A DNA stretch of 64,000 nucleotides from JAXGZG01 sp040771825. Lineage in GTDB: Bacteria > Bacillota > Sulfobacillia > Fermentithermobacillales > Fermentithermobacillaceae. The stretch is taken from positions 771,743-835,742 of the forward strand of contig JAXGZG010000001.1 in the NCBI GenBank assembly GCA_040771825.1, in the 5' to 3' direction. The notes below the pieces were generated by a model. The model did not search any database. It saw only the letters and a list, made by a program, of their open reading frames with translations, and was not told the DNA's origin. This document shows, piece after piece, positions 7,909 to 16,744 of this stretch; the stretch's first letter is position 1, and every line of letters starts with the position of its first letter. A program made the translations under genes and the position numbers.

Positions 7909-9409
7909 CTACTTTTGCGTACCCACTGCCCGGAGTTCCCAGATGACTGTAACCTTGACCTGTCAGGTATCGATGTCTTCTCGATTTTCCTCACAATGTC
8001 TCTTGCAAGCCTCACGGCACCCAAGTGTCGATCTTTCGGGCTTGACCATGATCCGGATCTCGCCCAACGGATGGCGTAGGATTTCTCACTCCATCGAAAG
8101 AGTTGGCGATTTCCTCAATTCCGCCAGGCCTCTGCTTGGTCACATTTCGAGAATCTCACGCCGGGCACCTGGGCGAGGCCACCGGGTGTAAATCAGCAGC
8201 CGCCACGGAACGCTGCTGTGACAAACAAACGTCCTGGTGGTGCGCCCATGCCTGATGACGTCCTGAGACTCCCTGTAGCGTCTCGAAGGTTGACGCCGAT
8301 AGTCCCGTGGGACCCTTCAACTTCATGGTCAGCTTCTTTGCCGATATCGTGAAGAAGCCCCGCCCTGCGGGCCACGGCCACATCGGCCCCTAACTCGCTA
8401 GCCATGCTGGCAGCCAAGTGGGCCACTTCTACTGAAGTGTTTCAAGACGTTTTGCCCGTAAGCTGGTCCTAAACCTTAGCCTGCCCAGAAGGCAATGGTT
8501 TCCGGATGCGGCCGTCTTGCCCCCTAGATTCAAGGCCCGGCTTGCTCGCCTTCCCTGCTTTATGAGGTTATCCACGTCCTTCTGGGCTTTCCTCACCATC
8601 TTCGATGCGGGCCGGGTGTATGCGGCCGTCGGATACCAGGCGTTCCAATGCCAATCTAGCTCACTTCCTTCGGACAGGGTCGAAGCCCGACAAAATCACC
8701 GCCTCAGGAGTGTCGTCTATGATAAGGTCTATTCCGTAGTCTCTGGGGCTCTTATGTTGCGGCCCTCTCTGCCTATGATACGGCCTTCCATCTCCATCGC
8801 TTAAGCGAATTCCACTACGGATTTTCATGCTCTCGGCCACGTGGTCCGCAGCGCATTTCTGGATGGCAAGGCTTACGATGCTTCGCGCTTTGCCATCGGC
8901 CTCTCTTTTGCGGCGGCCTCTGCATCGAACTATTCTGGCCGTTTCATCCTTGAGTCCTCGCGGGCATAGATTAAGGATTCGTTGGCTGGCTTGATCACGG
9001 AAGTAAACCTGAGATCCTCTCAGAAAGTTCCTTTATGGCCTGATTAATGAAACCATCAAGGAGCGGTTCTTCTCCACCAGAGTTCTCTCTTGCCTAGATA
9101 TGCCTTCTTCTCTTTGACTCAAGGCTCCTGACGCCGGTCTAGCGATTCTTCTTTGTTCACAGACGTCTTTCGGTGCGCTGAAGATCTGACGCTCTCTCGC
9201 CCAACAGATCGTCGCGTATTTTCGGCTTCGCCCTTAGCCTCCAGCAAGACCTCGCGCTTCTTTGTGTCGACAGCCTTGACTGCTTCGTCCAATAGTCTTT
9301 TGGCCTCGGCTTCTGCCGAGCCTATCTTCGCTTCACCCAAGGAACGGCGGAAGTAATAGCCCCCGCCTAGCCCCAGGAGAAGGGCTATAGCCGCTCCAAC
9401 CCATTGCAC
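7909..9409 (-). pseudogene. rny: broken rny (RNase Y)
   Basis: The whole length of an RNase Y gene (about 500 codons) is recognisable but split by many frameshifts. The N-terminus (9119-9409) has the membrane helix and the start of the coiled coil (EAEAKRLLDEAVKAVDTKKREVLLEAKGEAENTRR). The middle, near 8590-8730, reads ILSGFDPVRR and ALERLVSDGRIHPARIED across frames. The HD domain (8193-8426) keeps AGLLHDIGKEADHEVEGSH. The C-terminus (7909-8190) reads EEIANSFDGV and LGAVRLARDIVRKIE before TAG. RNase Y is the main membrane-anchored mRNA endonuclease of many Firmicutes. The start is set at the GTG at 9409, 8 bases after AGGAGG. Both ribosome site and stop survive, so decay looks recent, or else the sequence here is faulty. 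Confidence 0.8.
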
Positions 9410-9426
9410 AAAGACCACCTCCTGTA

Positions 9427-9457
9427 GAAAACAAGAAAAGCCGAGCCAAGCCCGGCT
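9427..9457 (-). terminator. Rho-independent terminator just upstream of rny remnant
   Basis: On the minus strand an 8-bp stem (one G:T pair) with a 3-base loop spans 9457-9439, followed by TTTTCTTGTTTTC. It ends the recA-recX unit, or acts as an attenuator in the rny leader. The rny ribosome site begins only about 10 bases after the T-rich tract, which leaves little room for a separate promoter downstream of it. Confidence 0.62.
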
Positions 9458-9637
9458 ACACTGGCGAGAAGACGCATATGAAGCTACGCAAGACGAAATA
9501 GAACTAAGGCATATAGAAATCTGTCAAGACCCTATATCCCAACGGGTAGACAGCACGTCTTGAGTTATAGACCTCACGGATATCAGTCATCCCTCTTGAA
9601 TTGTCTTCATCGCGCCAGAAATCGAAACCGCGGCCTG

Positions 9638-10123
9638 TTACTCCAGTGTGTCTTGCCCGTACCCCGCTAAGGCGCTCCGGATTGCTTCGCCGTCAAATCC
9701 CCTTCGCCAAAGCCACCTGGCAAGACGTTCGCGTTCTTTCTCTTTCAATGAGCCGTAATCTCTGCCTTTCAAGCGTCTAGACAGAGCCTCTTTGGCTAGA
9801 TCCTCTTCTGCCAACTCTCCAAACACTTCAAAGACAGCATCCTCCGAAACGTCTTTGTGGAAACTCCTCTTGAGGAGCTCATAAGACGCTTTTCGCCTAC
9901 CTATGGGACATGCTGCTAACGCCTGCCGCAAAATGTCCCGGGCCAGCTTACTGTCATCTAGATAGCCCCACTCACTCAATCGGGCCATACACTGGTCGAT
10001 CTCTCGGGAGGGCGCACCTTTTTTCTTCAGGAGGCTCTCCATTTGTCCCGAGCTTACCCGTCGTCTAGAAAGGACTCTCAGGGCGCAATCCATCGCCTTA
10101 GGAGGGTCTTTTCTTGATGCCAT
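9638..10123 (-). CDS. recX: RecX, RecA regulatory protein
   Basis: A 161-residue all-helical protein with the RecX repeat pattern: ALRVLSRRRVSSGQMESLLKKKG near the N-terminus, LSEWGYLDDSKLARDILRQ in the second unit, and ERLARWLWRRGFDGEAIRSAL in the third. RecX binds inside the RecA filament groove and limits recombinase activity. Its ATG shares one base with the recA stop (TGATG), so translation is coupled to recA and the assignment is strengthened by context. Length is normal for the family. The terminator at 9427-9457 follows, so recA-recX probably end one transcript here. Confidence 0.9.
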   Translation of the reverse strand: MASRKDPPKAMDCALRVLSRRRVSSGQMESLLKKKGAPSREIDQCMARLSEWGYLDDSKLARDILRQALAACPIGRRKASYELLKRSFHKDVSEDAVFEVFGELAEEDLAKEALSRRLKGRDYGSLKEKERERLARWLWRRGFDGEAIRSALAGYGQDTLE

Positions 10124-11160
10124 CAGTCCTCTTCGGCTCCATCGCCAGGCGATACGCTCTCGGCCCTAGCCGTTCCCGACTGCAAAAAAGCCCTCACTTT
10201 TTCCTCGATTTCCTTACTATGTTCCGGATGCTCTCTAAGATAGGTTCGGGCCGACTCCTTGCCTTGCCCAAGCCTCACGTCTCCGTAGGAATACCAAGTT
10301 CCGGTCCTAGTTATCACGTTCTGAGCCACGCCAACATCCAGAAGAGACCCTTCCCTGGATATCCCTTCACCAAAGATGATGTCAAACTCCGCTTGCTTAA
10401 AGGGCGGCGCCAGCTTGTTCTTTACAATTCTCACTCGGGTCCTGGCGCCTATGACTTCTTGTCCCTGCTTTAGGTTCTCAACTCTGCGAACATCAAGCCT
10501 CAGTGACGAGTAGAACTTGAGAGCCCTGCCTCCCGGAGTGACTTCCGGGTTTCCGAACATAATACCGATCTTTTCCCGGATCTGGTTGATAAACACAGCC
10601 GTGGACTTTGATTTGGATATCACAGCAGTTAGCTTTCTAAGCGCCTGGGACATTAGCCGAGCCTGAAGGCCGACATGGGAGTCTCCCATCTCGCCTTCGA
10701 TCTCCGCCCGAGGCGCCAGAGCAGCAACCGAGTCTATCACGATGCAGTCTACCGCCCCGCTTCTCACCAAGGCGTCAACTATCTCCAAAGCCTGCTCTCC
10801 TGTGTCAGGCTGCGAAATCAGGAGGTTGTCCACGTCAACCCCTATTCTTCGGGCGTAAACCGGATCAAGAGCGTGCTCGGCATCGATATATGCCGAGATG
10901 CCGCCGGCCTTTTGAGCCTCGGCGATAATGTGAAGGGCTACCGTAGTCTTGCCTGAACCTTCGGGACCGTACAGCTCGATCACTCTGCCCCGGGGGATAC
11001 CCCCGATCCCTAGAGCGATATCCAGTGCCAGGGCACCAGTGGGAATCACTTCCGGAGCCCCCTTTCGGGAAGACTCGCCCCAACGCATGATGGATCCTTT
11101 GCCAAACTGCTTCTCTATCTGCGCTACAGCGAGCTCTAGAGCCTTCTCCTTCTCCAGCAT
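10123..11160 (-). CDS. recA: recombinase RecA
   Basis: A 345-residue RecA. Walker A is GPEGSGKT (residues 65-72); YIDAEHALDP, DTGEQALEI, the Walker B region VIDSVAALAP, QALRKLTA, and FINQIREKIG (the L2 region) follow in the usual order. RecA forms filaments on single-stranded DNA for recombination and SOS induction. The frame extends to a TTG at 11175, but that overlaps the ribosome site; the ATG at 11160 lies 8 bases after GGAGGT and is preferred. I saw no LexA/DinR box (GAAC-N4-GTTC) in the 135-base upstream gap. It is followed by overlapping recX and preceded by cinA, a common Firmicutes order. Confidence 0.98.
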   Translation of the reverse strand: MLEKEKALELAVAQIEKQFGKGSIMRWGESSRKGAPEVIPTGALALDIALGIGGIPRGRVIELYGPEGSGKTTVALHIIAEAQKAGGISAYIDAEHALDPVYARRIGVDVDNLLISQPDTGEQALEIVDALVRSGAVDCIVIDSVAALAPRAEIEGEMGDSHVGLQARLMSQALRKLTAVISKSKSTAVFINQIREKIGIMFGNPEVTPGGRALKFYSSLRLDVRRVENLKQGQEVIGARTRVRIVKNKLAPPFKQAEFDIIFGEGISREGSLLDVGVAQNVITRTGTWYSYGDVRLGQGKESARTYLREHPEHSKEIEEKVRAFLQSGTARAESVSPGDGAEED

Positions 11161-11212
11161 TCTCTCTACCTCCAAAATTGCCCCGCTAACCCTGGCAGCA
11201 CCTTCCTAAAGG

Positions 11213-11242
11213 AGTATAACATTACGTCCCAAGGGCACACAA
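11213..11242 (-). promoter_or_regulatory. putative recA promoter
   Basis: Minus-strand TATACT (11213-11218, 5 of 6, preceded by TGT) lies 18 bases from TTGTGT (11237-11242, 3 of 6). Position fits a 45-base leader to recA. No SOS box was seen in the gap. Confidence 0.42.
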
Positions 11243-11295
11243 CCCGGCGGCTATTGGCTCAAGACGAACCTTGTCCATTGCAGTGTAGACGGGGC

Positions 11296-12537
11296 TCACA
11301 GGAGCCCTTTCAGGTACCGCCAAAGCATAAGAAGAGCCTGCTGGGCTGCCCGTTCTCGGATTGCGGCCCGGTCTCCTGTGAACTTCTGGTGGTCTACCAT
11401 GACGCCCCCCGGGTAAGCCAAGCCGAAGTAGATCGAGCCAACGGGTTCTTTGACAGTCCCGCCGGCGGGGCCTGCAAAACCGGTTGTGGAGAGACCGATT
11501 GTGGCGCCTGCCAACGCTCTCACTCCCTGGGCCATGCTCTTGGTCGCCTCAGGATTGACCGATTCCTGGTCTCTTACGGCATCTAGCGGTACCCCCAGAC
11601 ACGCGCCTTTAGCGGCCCCGCTATAGGCGATGACTCCCATTTTCAGGTACTTGGAGGCACCGGGTACGCCGGTCAATCTGTGGCACACCAGTCCTCCCGT
11701 TAGTGACTCGGCTACCGCCAGGGTCAAGCCCTTCTTGGCCATTAGCCTGCCGCAGACTCCTTCTAGCGTATCGGCGTCAGACCCGAACACATTACCTCCC
11801 AGTCGTTGGCGAACCTTGTGTTCCATGTCAAGGACCAACCTCTGGGACTCTTCAGGATCCCTTCCTCTGGCGGCGATCCTGAGCCGCAGTTGGCCCAGAG
11901 TGGCATACGGGGCCAGACTGGGGTTGGGGCTATCCATGAGATCCGCCACTATCTCCTGGACTTGGGATTCGCCGATTCCCGCAAGGTGAAGGTCTTTGCA
12001 TGTGAGAGGCACCAGGTGGGGAAAGGCTTTGGCTATCATGGGCAACACACGAGTCTCGAACATGGGGATCATCTCCCTGGGGGGCCCTGGCAGAAGTGCG
12101 GCCAGTCTGCCATCCCAGAGGATCGCTTGCCCTGGAGCTGTTCCGTTGGCGTTGGGAAGGTGCTCTCCGCCTTGGATTATCATGGCTTGCTTTCGGTCTG
12201 CGTTTTGAGGGACCCTGTCACGCTTGGCGAACCAAGCAACGATCTCTTCCCACGCCCTTTGGCTGAAAACAAGCTCGCGGTCGAGAGCCTCAGCAAGGCA
12301 TGGGGCTGTGAGATCATCTGCTGTCGGGCCAAGCCCTCCTGTGGCCACGACAATATCGGCGCGGCCCAAAGCCTCTTTGAAAGTGGCCTTGAGACGCGCC
12401 GGGTTATCTCCAACCGTCACCCGCCTGTATACATCGACGCCCCACTCTTTGAGGCGTCTGGAAATATATTGGGCGTTGGTGTCAACAATTTCGCCTAGCA
12501 GCAATTCGGTGCCCACTGACAGGACTTCAGCCTGCAA
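11296..12537 (-). CDS. cinA: CinA, competence/damage-inducible protein (NMN amidohydrolase type)
   Basis: A 413-residue two-domain protein. Residues 1-170 are a MoCF-type domain (SVGTELLLGEIVDTNAQYI, VATGGLGPTADDLT). The C-terminal 160 residues are the CinA/PncC amidase domain (AESLTGGLV, GASKYLKMGVIAYS, GLSTTGFAGP), which in PncC deamidates nicotinamide mononucleotide for NAD recycling. The start is TTG at 12537 behind GGAGGTGG. It lies 18 bases after the FtsH-like gene and upstream of recA, matching the cinA-recA linkage known in Bacillus and Streptococcus. All motifs look intact. Confidence 0.93.
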   Translation of the reverse strand: MQAEVLSVGTELLLGEIVDTNAQYISRRLKEWGVDVYRRVTVGDNPARLKATFKEALGRADIVVATGGLGPTADDLTAPCLAEALDRELVFSQRAWEEIVAWFAKRDRVPQNADRKQAMIIQGGEHLPNANGTAPGQAILWDGRLAALLPGPPREMIPMFETRVLPMIAKAFPHLVPLTCKDLHLAGIGESQVQEIVADLMDSPNPSLAPYATLGQLRLRIAARGRDPEESQRLVLDMEHKVRQRLGGNVFGSDADTLEGVCGRLMAKKGLTLAVAESLTGGLVCHRLTGVPGASKYLKMGVIAYSGAAKGACLGVPLDAVRDQESVNPEATKSMAQGVRALAGATIGLSTTGFAGPAGGTVKEPVGSIYFGLAYPGGVMVDHQKFTGDRAAIRERAAQQALLMLWRYLKGLL

Positions 12538-12555
12538 CGTACCACCTCCAGGCGC

Positions 12556-14097
12556 TTAGATTTCTACCTTCGCCCTGGGTTTCCCTTTGTGGAGCGGCAC
12601 TTTCCTCCAACGCCACACCACCCCGGAAGGCTTTCCCAAGAGATCTCGGAGAGCCTCTCCGCTTACTGTCTCGCTAGAACACAGTTCATCTGCTACTTTC
12701 CTAAGAATGCTTTTGTTTTGCCTCAGGCTCTTGGAGACCCTTTTTTCGGAACGGTTCAGGATCTCCCTGGTGGCTTTGGCTATGGCGTCGGGGCTCGCAG
12801 TGTCCCTATCTACAACGCCAAGAGATGACATGCCGTACCCCACCATCCGCTTGGCTATGTCGAGAGCGCGCTGGAAATCGTTGGACGCTCCCGTACTCTT
12901 GGAGCCAAACACAAGGTCTTCAGCCAAAGCCCCTGCCAAGAGTATGTCGATCTCCTCTTGCAGAGTCTCACGAGGGTAGATAAATACATCCTCCTTTGGC
13001 GAGTGCCTTACGTACCCGAGAGCATTACCCCTAGGTGAGACTGTGACTTGAGCCACCGAACCGGGCCGGGTTTTCTCCGCCACAAGCGCATGACCCGCCT
13101 CGTGTACGGAAACCCTGTCTATCTCGGTTTCAGACGGGCGGCGGTCAAGCCTCTCGCCCAAGATCACTTTGTCCAAAGCTTCTCTAAGGTCCGAAAACCC
13201 GATGTGCTTCGCCTTTTTTCTAAGAGCCAAAATGGCGGCTTCGTTGCAGAGGCTCTCAAGATGGGCCCCTGATAGGCCAAAGGTCTCCCTGGATAGCGCG
13301 TCAAGATCGATCTCGGGCAGAAGGGGCTTGTTACGAAGGTGCAGTTTTAGGATCTCCAGACGACCTTCCTTGTCGGGGAAATCCACCTTGACAGTTCTGT
13401 CGAATCTGCCTGGCCTTTGGATAGCCTGGTCTAGTAGATCCGGGCGGTTTGTGGCCCCTATCACAAGAATGCGGACCTCATCGTCCATAGTGAGCCCGTC
13501 CATCTCTACCAGCAACTGGTTCAGGGTTTGGTCGTACTCCAAATGCCCGGACTGGGTACCCCGTTTCCCCGCCAGCACTTCGATTTCGTCAATGAAGATG
13601 ATGGCGCCGGATTTCTTCTTCTCGCGCCCCAGTTTTCGCGCTCGCTGGAAAAGGCCCCGTACCCTCTGGGCGCCTAACCCGGCGTACACCTCGATGAACT
13701 CCGAACCCGATGCTGAAAGAAACACCGAATCCGTGTAATTGGCAGCCGCTTTTGCCAAGAGCGTCTTTCCCGTACCCGGAGGGCCCGTGAGAAGGATCCC
13801 TTTCAGGGGCCTGATGCCTAGACGCCTCGCCTGCTCTTGGTCTCTTAGAAACTCAAGAGCCTCCAAAAGCTCTCTCTTGGCCACAGCCTGGCCGCCCACG
13901 TCCTGGAAAGTCACGTTAGGACGGTCTCCCACAACGCTTCCGGCCTTATTCTTTCCGATATCCCGCAGATGTCCGCCCTGGGTCAGGAGAAAATAAAGGA
14001 GCGCTCCCAAAAGGAGTGCAGGAAGCATGTTCACCCCTCGAAAGGCCAGGAAAAGCAGAGTGCCCCCTATGAAGCCCAATAGCCACTCAAGTCTCAA
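12556..14097 (-). CDS. FtsH-like membrane AAA+ zinc protease with minimal N-terminus
   Basis: A 513-residue FtsH-family protein. Two hydrophobic helices (about 5-19 and 24-39) are separated by only a few residues, so the usual extracytoplasmic domain of about 70 residues is missing. The AAA module has Walker A GPPGTGKT (105-112), Walker B IIFIDEIEVL (167-175) and the SRH GATNRPD plus QRPGRFDR. The protease domain has HEAGH (332-336) and the likely third zinc ligand Asp407 in STGASNDFQRA, so proteolysis should be intact. Family members degrade membrane and unfolded proteins at the cytoplasmic face. The TTG start overlaps the stop of the upstream membrane gene, with GGAGGTGAGC at good spacing. 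Probably a paralogue, with a full-length FtsH elsewhere; that cannot be tested here. Confidence 0.88.
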   Translation of the reverse strand: MRLEWLLGFIGGTLLFLAFRGVNMLPALLLGALLYFLLTQGGHLRDIGKNKAGSVVGDRPNVTFQDVGGQAVAKRELLEALEFLRDQEQARRLGIRPLKGILLTGPPGTGKTLLAKAAANYTDSVFLSASGSEFIEVYAGLGAQRVRGLFQRARKLGREKKKSGAIIFIDEIEVLAGKRGTQSGHLEYDQTLNQLLVEMDGLTMDDEVRILVIGATNRPDLLDQAIQRPGRFDRTVKVDFPDKEGRLEILKLHLRNKPLLPEIDLDALSRETFGLSGAHLESLCNEAAILALRKKAKHIGFSDLREALDKVILGERLDRRPSETEIDRVSVHEAGHALVAEKTRPGSVAQVTVSPRGNALGYVRHSPKEDVFIYPRETLQEEIDILLAGALAEDLVFGSKSTGASNDFQRALDIAKRMVGYGMSSLGVVDRDTASPDAIAKATREILNRSEKRVSKSLRQNKSILRKVADELCSSETVSGEALRDLLGKPSGVVWRWRKVPLHKGKPRAKVEI

Positions 14098-14630
14098 CTC
14101 TGCTCACCTCCGGCGCCTGGCGAAATCCGCTCTAGGACTTCGCACAAGTATGCGTCTCCCTTGGTCATCTGGACGTAGATTCTGTCCTTATCCACAGTGA
14201 ACCTGAAAGTATCCAGGTCTTTTTCTTCCAAAGCCTTCTGGCACGACTCCATCATTTCGCCAAAGTTCCCGCGGACTGATGCTTCTTCCAGATAGTAATG
14301 AATAGAATGATACGCTTTCTCAAGGTCTTGACTTCTCCCGTCTTTTACGCGGAAAGCCTCTTTGGCCCCTACCTTATCTCTTATCAACTGGTGCAAACGA
14401 GCATATGTGGCAGGGAAGTCCTCGACCTTGGCGATCTCTACTTGGATGGCCGCAGCGCCCTGCCAGTCTCCCATATCCACTGATATCACGTCAGGGTCAG
14501 CCATGAGAGCCTTTTCTAGGGGTCTTCGCACCCCTAGGTTTTCATAGGCGAAATAACCCAGAGAAAGAAGGGCCAATGTCAGCACTGCGGAAATTGCGGC
14601 CACTTCCCACCGGAACCCTTTTTGTGCCAT
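14094..14630 (-). CDS. single-pass membrane protein coupled to FtsH-like protease
   Basis: A 178-residue protein with one N-terminal transmembrane helix (about residues 9-28, AAISAVLTLALLSLGYFAY) and a soluble, mixed-charge domain likely outside the membrane. I do not recognise the domain. The longer frame adds 16 residues, but the ATG at 14630 follows AGAGG by 7 bases. Its stop overlaps the start of the FtsH-like gene by TTGA, so the two are translationally coupled. Because that protease lacks its own extracytoplasmic domain, this protein could supply it in trans; that is inference. Length and topology would also suit an unrelated anchored sensor. Confidence 0.7.
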   Translation of the reverse strand: MAQKGFRWEVAAISAVLTLALLSLGYFAYENLGVRRPLEKALMADPDVISVDMGDWQGAAAIQVEIAKVEDFPATYARLHQLIRDKVGAKEAFRVKDGRSQDLEKAYHSIHYYLEEASVRGNFGEMMESCQKALEEKDLDTFRFTVDKDRIYVQMTKGDAYLCEVLERISPGAGGEQS

Positions 14631-14730
14631 GCAAATACCTCTTCCTAAAGTCTGAGTTGTAGAACAATCAGTTGACATAAGTATAACAACGGCTAAGGAG
14701 CGGTTCTAAGGTAATAGGTGGCAGGTATGG

Positions 14731-14997
14731 TCAGACTTCGGTCCTATGGGGCCATTGGCGCACAAGGATGGCTCGGGCCAGATCTCTTGAGAGGGCCACT
14801 CTGCTTCCCATGACCCAGAAGATGACTGCCCCCCTAGGGCCTGTGGATCCCAGTCTGGTTAAGGTCCGTCCCGGGAATAGTCCCAGTTCCTCCAAGTGGG
14901 AGACGGTGAAATCCCAGGTAGAAGATGACATGCCCCAAGGCTTCATGATTCCAAGCACTATATGGGTGAACCCGAGGGGCGCCCGTTCGGCGTTCAT
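14731..14997 (-). CDS. feoA: FeoA-like SH3 domain protein
   Basis: An 88-residue protein whose C-terminal 65 residues follow the FeoA pattern: VSHLEELGLFPGRTLTRLG, then GAVIFWVMGSRVALSRDLARAILV. FeoA is a small cytoplasmic SH3-fold partner of the FeoB ferrous iron transporter. The ATG at 14997 overlaps the feoB stop by four bases (ATGA), so it is the second gene of a feoBA pair, reversed from the commoner feoAB order. Similarity is clear in pattern but divergent in residues. Confidence 0.75.
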   Translation of the reverse strand: MNAERAPLGFTHIVLGIMKPWGMSSSTWDFTVSHLEELGLFPGRTLTRLGSTGPRGAVIFWVMGSRVALSRDLARAILVRQWPHRTEV

Positions 14998-16685
14998 ATT
15001 AGGCGATTGAGGACCATGCCCCAGCCCATAAACAGGACAAAGGAGGCTGCAAAGGCGAGTATTACGTACTTGACCCCTAGTTCTTTCCAGAGGACAGCTG
15101 CCGATGGCAGGCAAGGAAAACCCAGAGCTAGCATGGTCACGGCGATGGTTGCTTCCCGAGGAGACAGGTCCTGCTGGAGGAGAAAAAGCGGCGCCAGGTA
15201 TCGCTGCACCATGGTAGCCAAGACGGCTACCATGGCCCCCGGAGGAATCCCCAAAAGCTTGACCGATATGGAGGAAACCCAAGGCGCTCCCAGCCAGGAA
15301 ACCCGAGTTAGGAGCAAACGAACGGCTACGTTAACTAGCACCATAAGGGGCAGCACGTGAGAGAAAAAACCCGACAGTCTCATGCCGGTCTTCATGGCAA
15401 TGTTTCGCCAGATGGGCATCTGCAGCCGAGGCAGTTCCAGTACCAAAGGTTCCCTTTCCCCCACGAGAACCCATCTGGACACAAGTCCCAAACCTGTAGC
15501 CGATGCCAGGATAGCAAGCACAGGCACGGAAAAGGCGCCTCGGAACCTGGCCAAGGCGACCATGGACAGGGAAATGGTCGCGGTGCACGGTACGCAAGTG
15601 GCTATGATCAGACACGCCGTTTTTCGGGACTTCTCCCCAGGGAGAATTCTTGTGGACAGGATAGCGGGAACGCGGCAGCCAAACCCGAGCATGAGAGGGA
15701 CGAGAGACTGTCCCGGCAAGTTCAGGGCCGTGGTTGCGGAGTGGCCCATAGCGGCATAACGGCTTAAAAGGCCCGAATCCTCCAAGAGGGCAATGACCGA
15801 ATACGCCAAAATCATGGCAGGCAGCACGGTGGACGCTGGAAGCACAAACCCTTCAGGAATGGCCCGGGCAAGATTCTCCCACAAGGCTCCCTGTGGCAGG
15901 ACAAGGAACATGAGTCTCTCCAAGAGGACCCTAAGGGGGCTCAAAATGGCCACCACTGCTTTTTCGGCGAAAGGGAGCGCCCAAGACGTAAACTTCCACA
16001 GAACCCACAGCCCCACCCCTAGCGCGATCCAAGCGGGAATGGGTCGGTCCAGAGTCTCTTCTGCCATGAGAAGGAGCTTGCGTGTCTTGTCTTCTTCCGT
16101 GTTGGTTCTTGTCACTACGTTTTGGTAGATGGAAGAGGCCCTCGACTGCAGATGCTTCACGTCAGGCCGCGATGGCAGGGCGGCGGCAGAAACGGGACAG
16201 GCGACCTTGGCGCTTTGGGCTATGGCGGCCTTGAGCAAGTTGTCTATGCCCTGTCTGGTAACTGCTGAGGTAAGAACCACCGGTACTCCCGTCAGCTCGC
16301 TAAGGGCGGCGCAGTCCACATGGGTTCCAGCCTTCTCAAGGCTATCGGCGCGGTTGACGGCGAGAACCAAAGGTATCCCCAGTTCAAGAAGGGATAGGGT
16401 GAGACAAAGGTGCCTTTCCAGGCAGGTCCCGTCCAGCACGTTGACGATAACATGGGGTTTCGCCTGAAAAAGCACCTTTTTGGTGACCAATTGCTCTTTG
16501 GTTAGGGCATGTAGCGAGTAAATGCCGGGAGTGTCCAGGATCTCTATGTCTTTGCCCGGGACCGAACCCCGAGTGACTTCCACAGTAGTCCCAGGGTAGT
16601 TGGAAGTGACTACCCTGGACTTGGTCAGGCAGCCCAAGATGGCGCTTTTCCCCGAGTTAGGCTGCCCGCACAGGACTATGAGCAC
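14994..16685 (-). CDS. feoB: ferrous iron transporter FeoB
   Basis: A 563-residue FeoB. The N-terminal G domain has G1 GQPNSGKS (7-14), G3 DTPG (51-54) and G4 NRAD (111-114). It is followed by a membrane domain with the conserved gate blocks GFGCRVPAI and CVPCTATI, whose cysteines are proposed iron ligands. FeoB imports Fe(II) under anoxic or iron-poor conditions. The protein is shorter than typical 650-700-residue FeoB, mostly between the G domain and the membrane segments. The GTG at 16685 starts directly at the G1 strand. It is coupled to feoA downstream. An unusual feature is G1 with Gln-Pro-Asn-Ser rather than the common Asn-Pro-Asn-Val. Confidence 0.92.
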   Translation of the reverse strand: MLIVLCGQPNSGKSAILGCLTKSRVVTSNYPGTTVEVTRGSVPGKDIEILDTPGIYSLHALTKEQLVTKKVLFQAKPHVIVNVLDGTCLERHLCLTLSLLELGIPLVLAVNRADSLEKAGTHVDCAALSELTGVPVVLTSAVTRQGIDNLLKAAIAQSAKVACPVSAAALPSRPDVKHLQSRASSIYQNVVTRTNTEEDKTRKLLLMAEETLDRPIPAWIALGVGLWVLWKFTSWALPFAEKAVVAILSPLRVLLERLMFLVLPQGALWENLARAIPEGFVLPASTVLPAMILAYSVIALLEDSGLLSRYAAMGHSATTALNLPGQSLVPLMLGFGCRVPAILSTRILPGEKSRKTACLIIATCVPCTATISLSMVALARFRGAFSVPVLAILASATGLGLVSRWVLVGEREPLVLELPRLQMPIWRNIAMKTGMRLSGFFSHVLPLMVLVNVAVRLLLTRVSWLGAPWVSSISVKLLGIPPGAMVAVLATMVQRYLAPLFLLQQDLSPREATIAVTMLALGFPCLPSAAVLWKELGVKYVILAFAASFVLFMGWGMVLNRLI

Positions 16686-16744
16686 TACTCTACCCGCCTC
16701 GCCGGAGTCTTGGCTCCCTTCCGGCTAGGACAATATGTATGCTC

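Noticed and set aside
13169..13738. A 189-residue plus-strand frame opposite the FtsH-like gene
   Set aside because: It is the antisense shadow of the conserved AAA domain.
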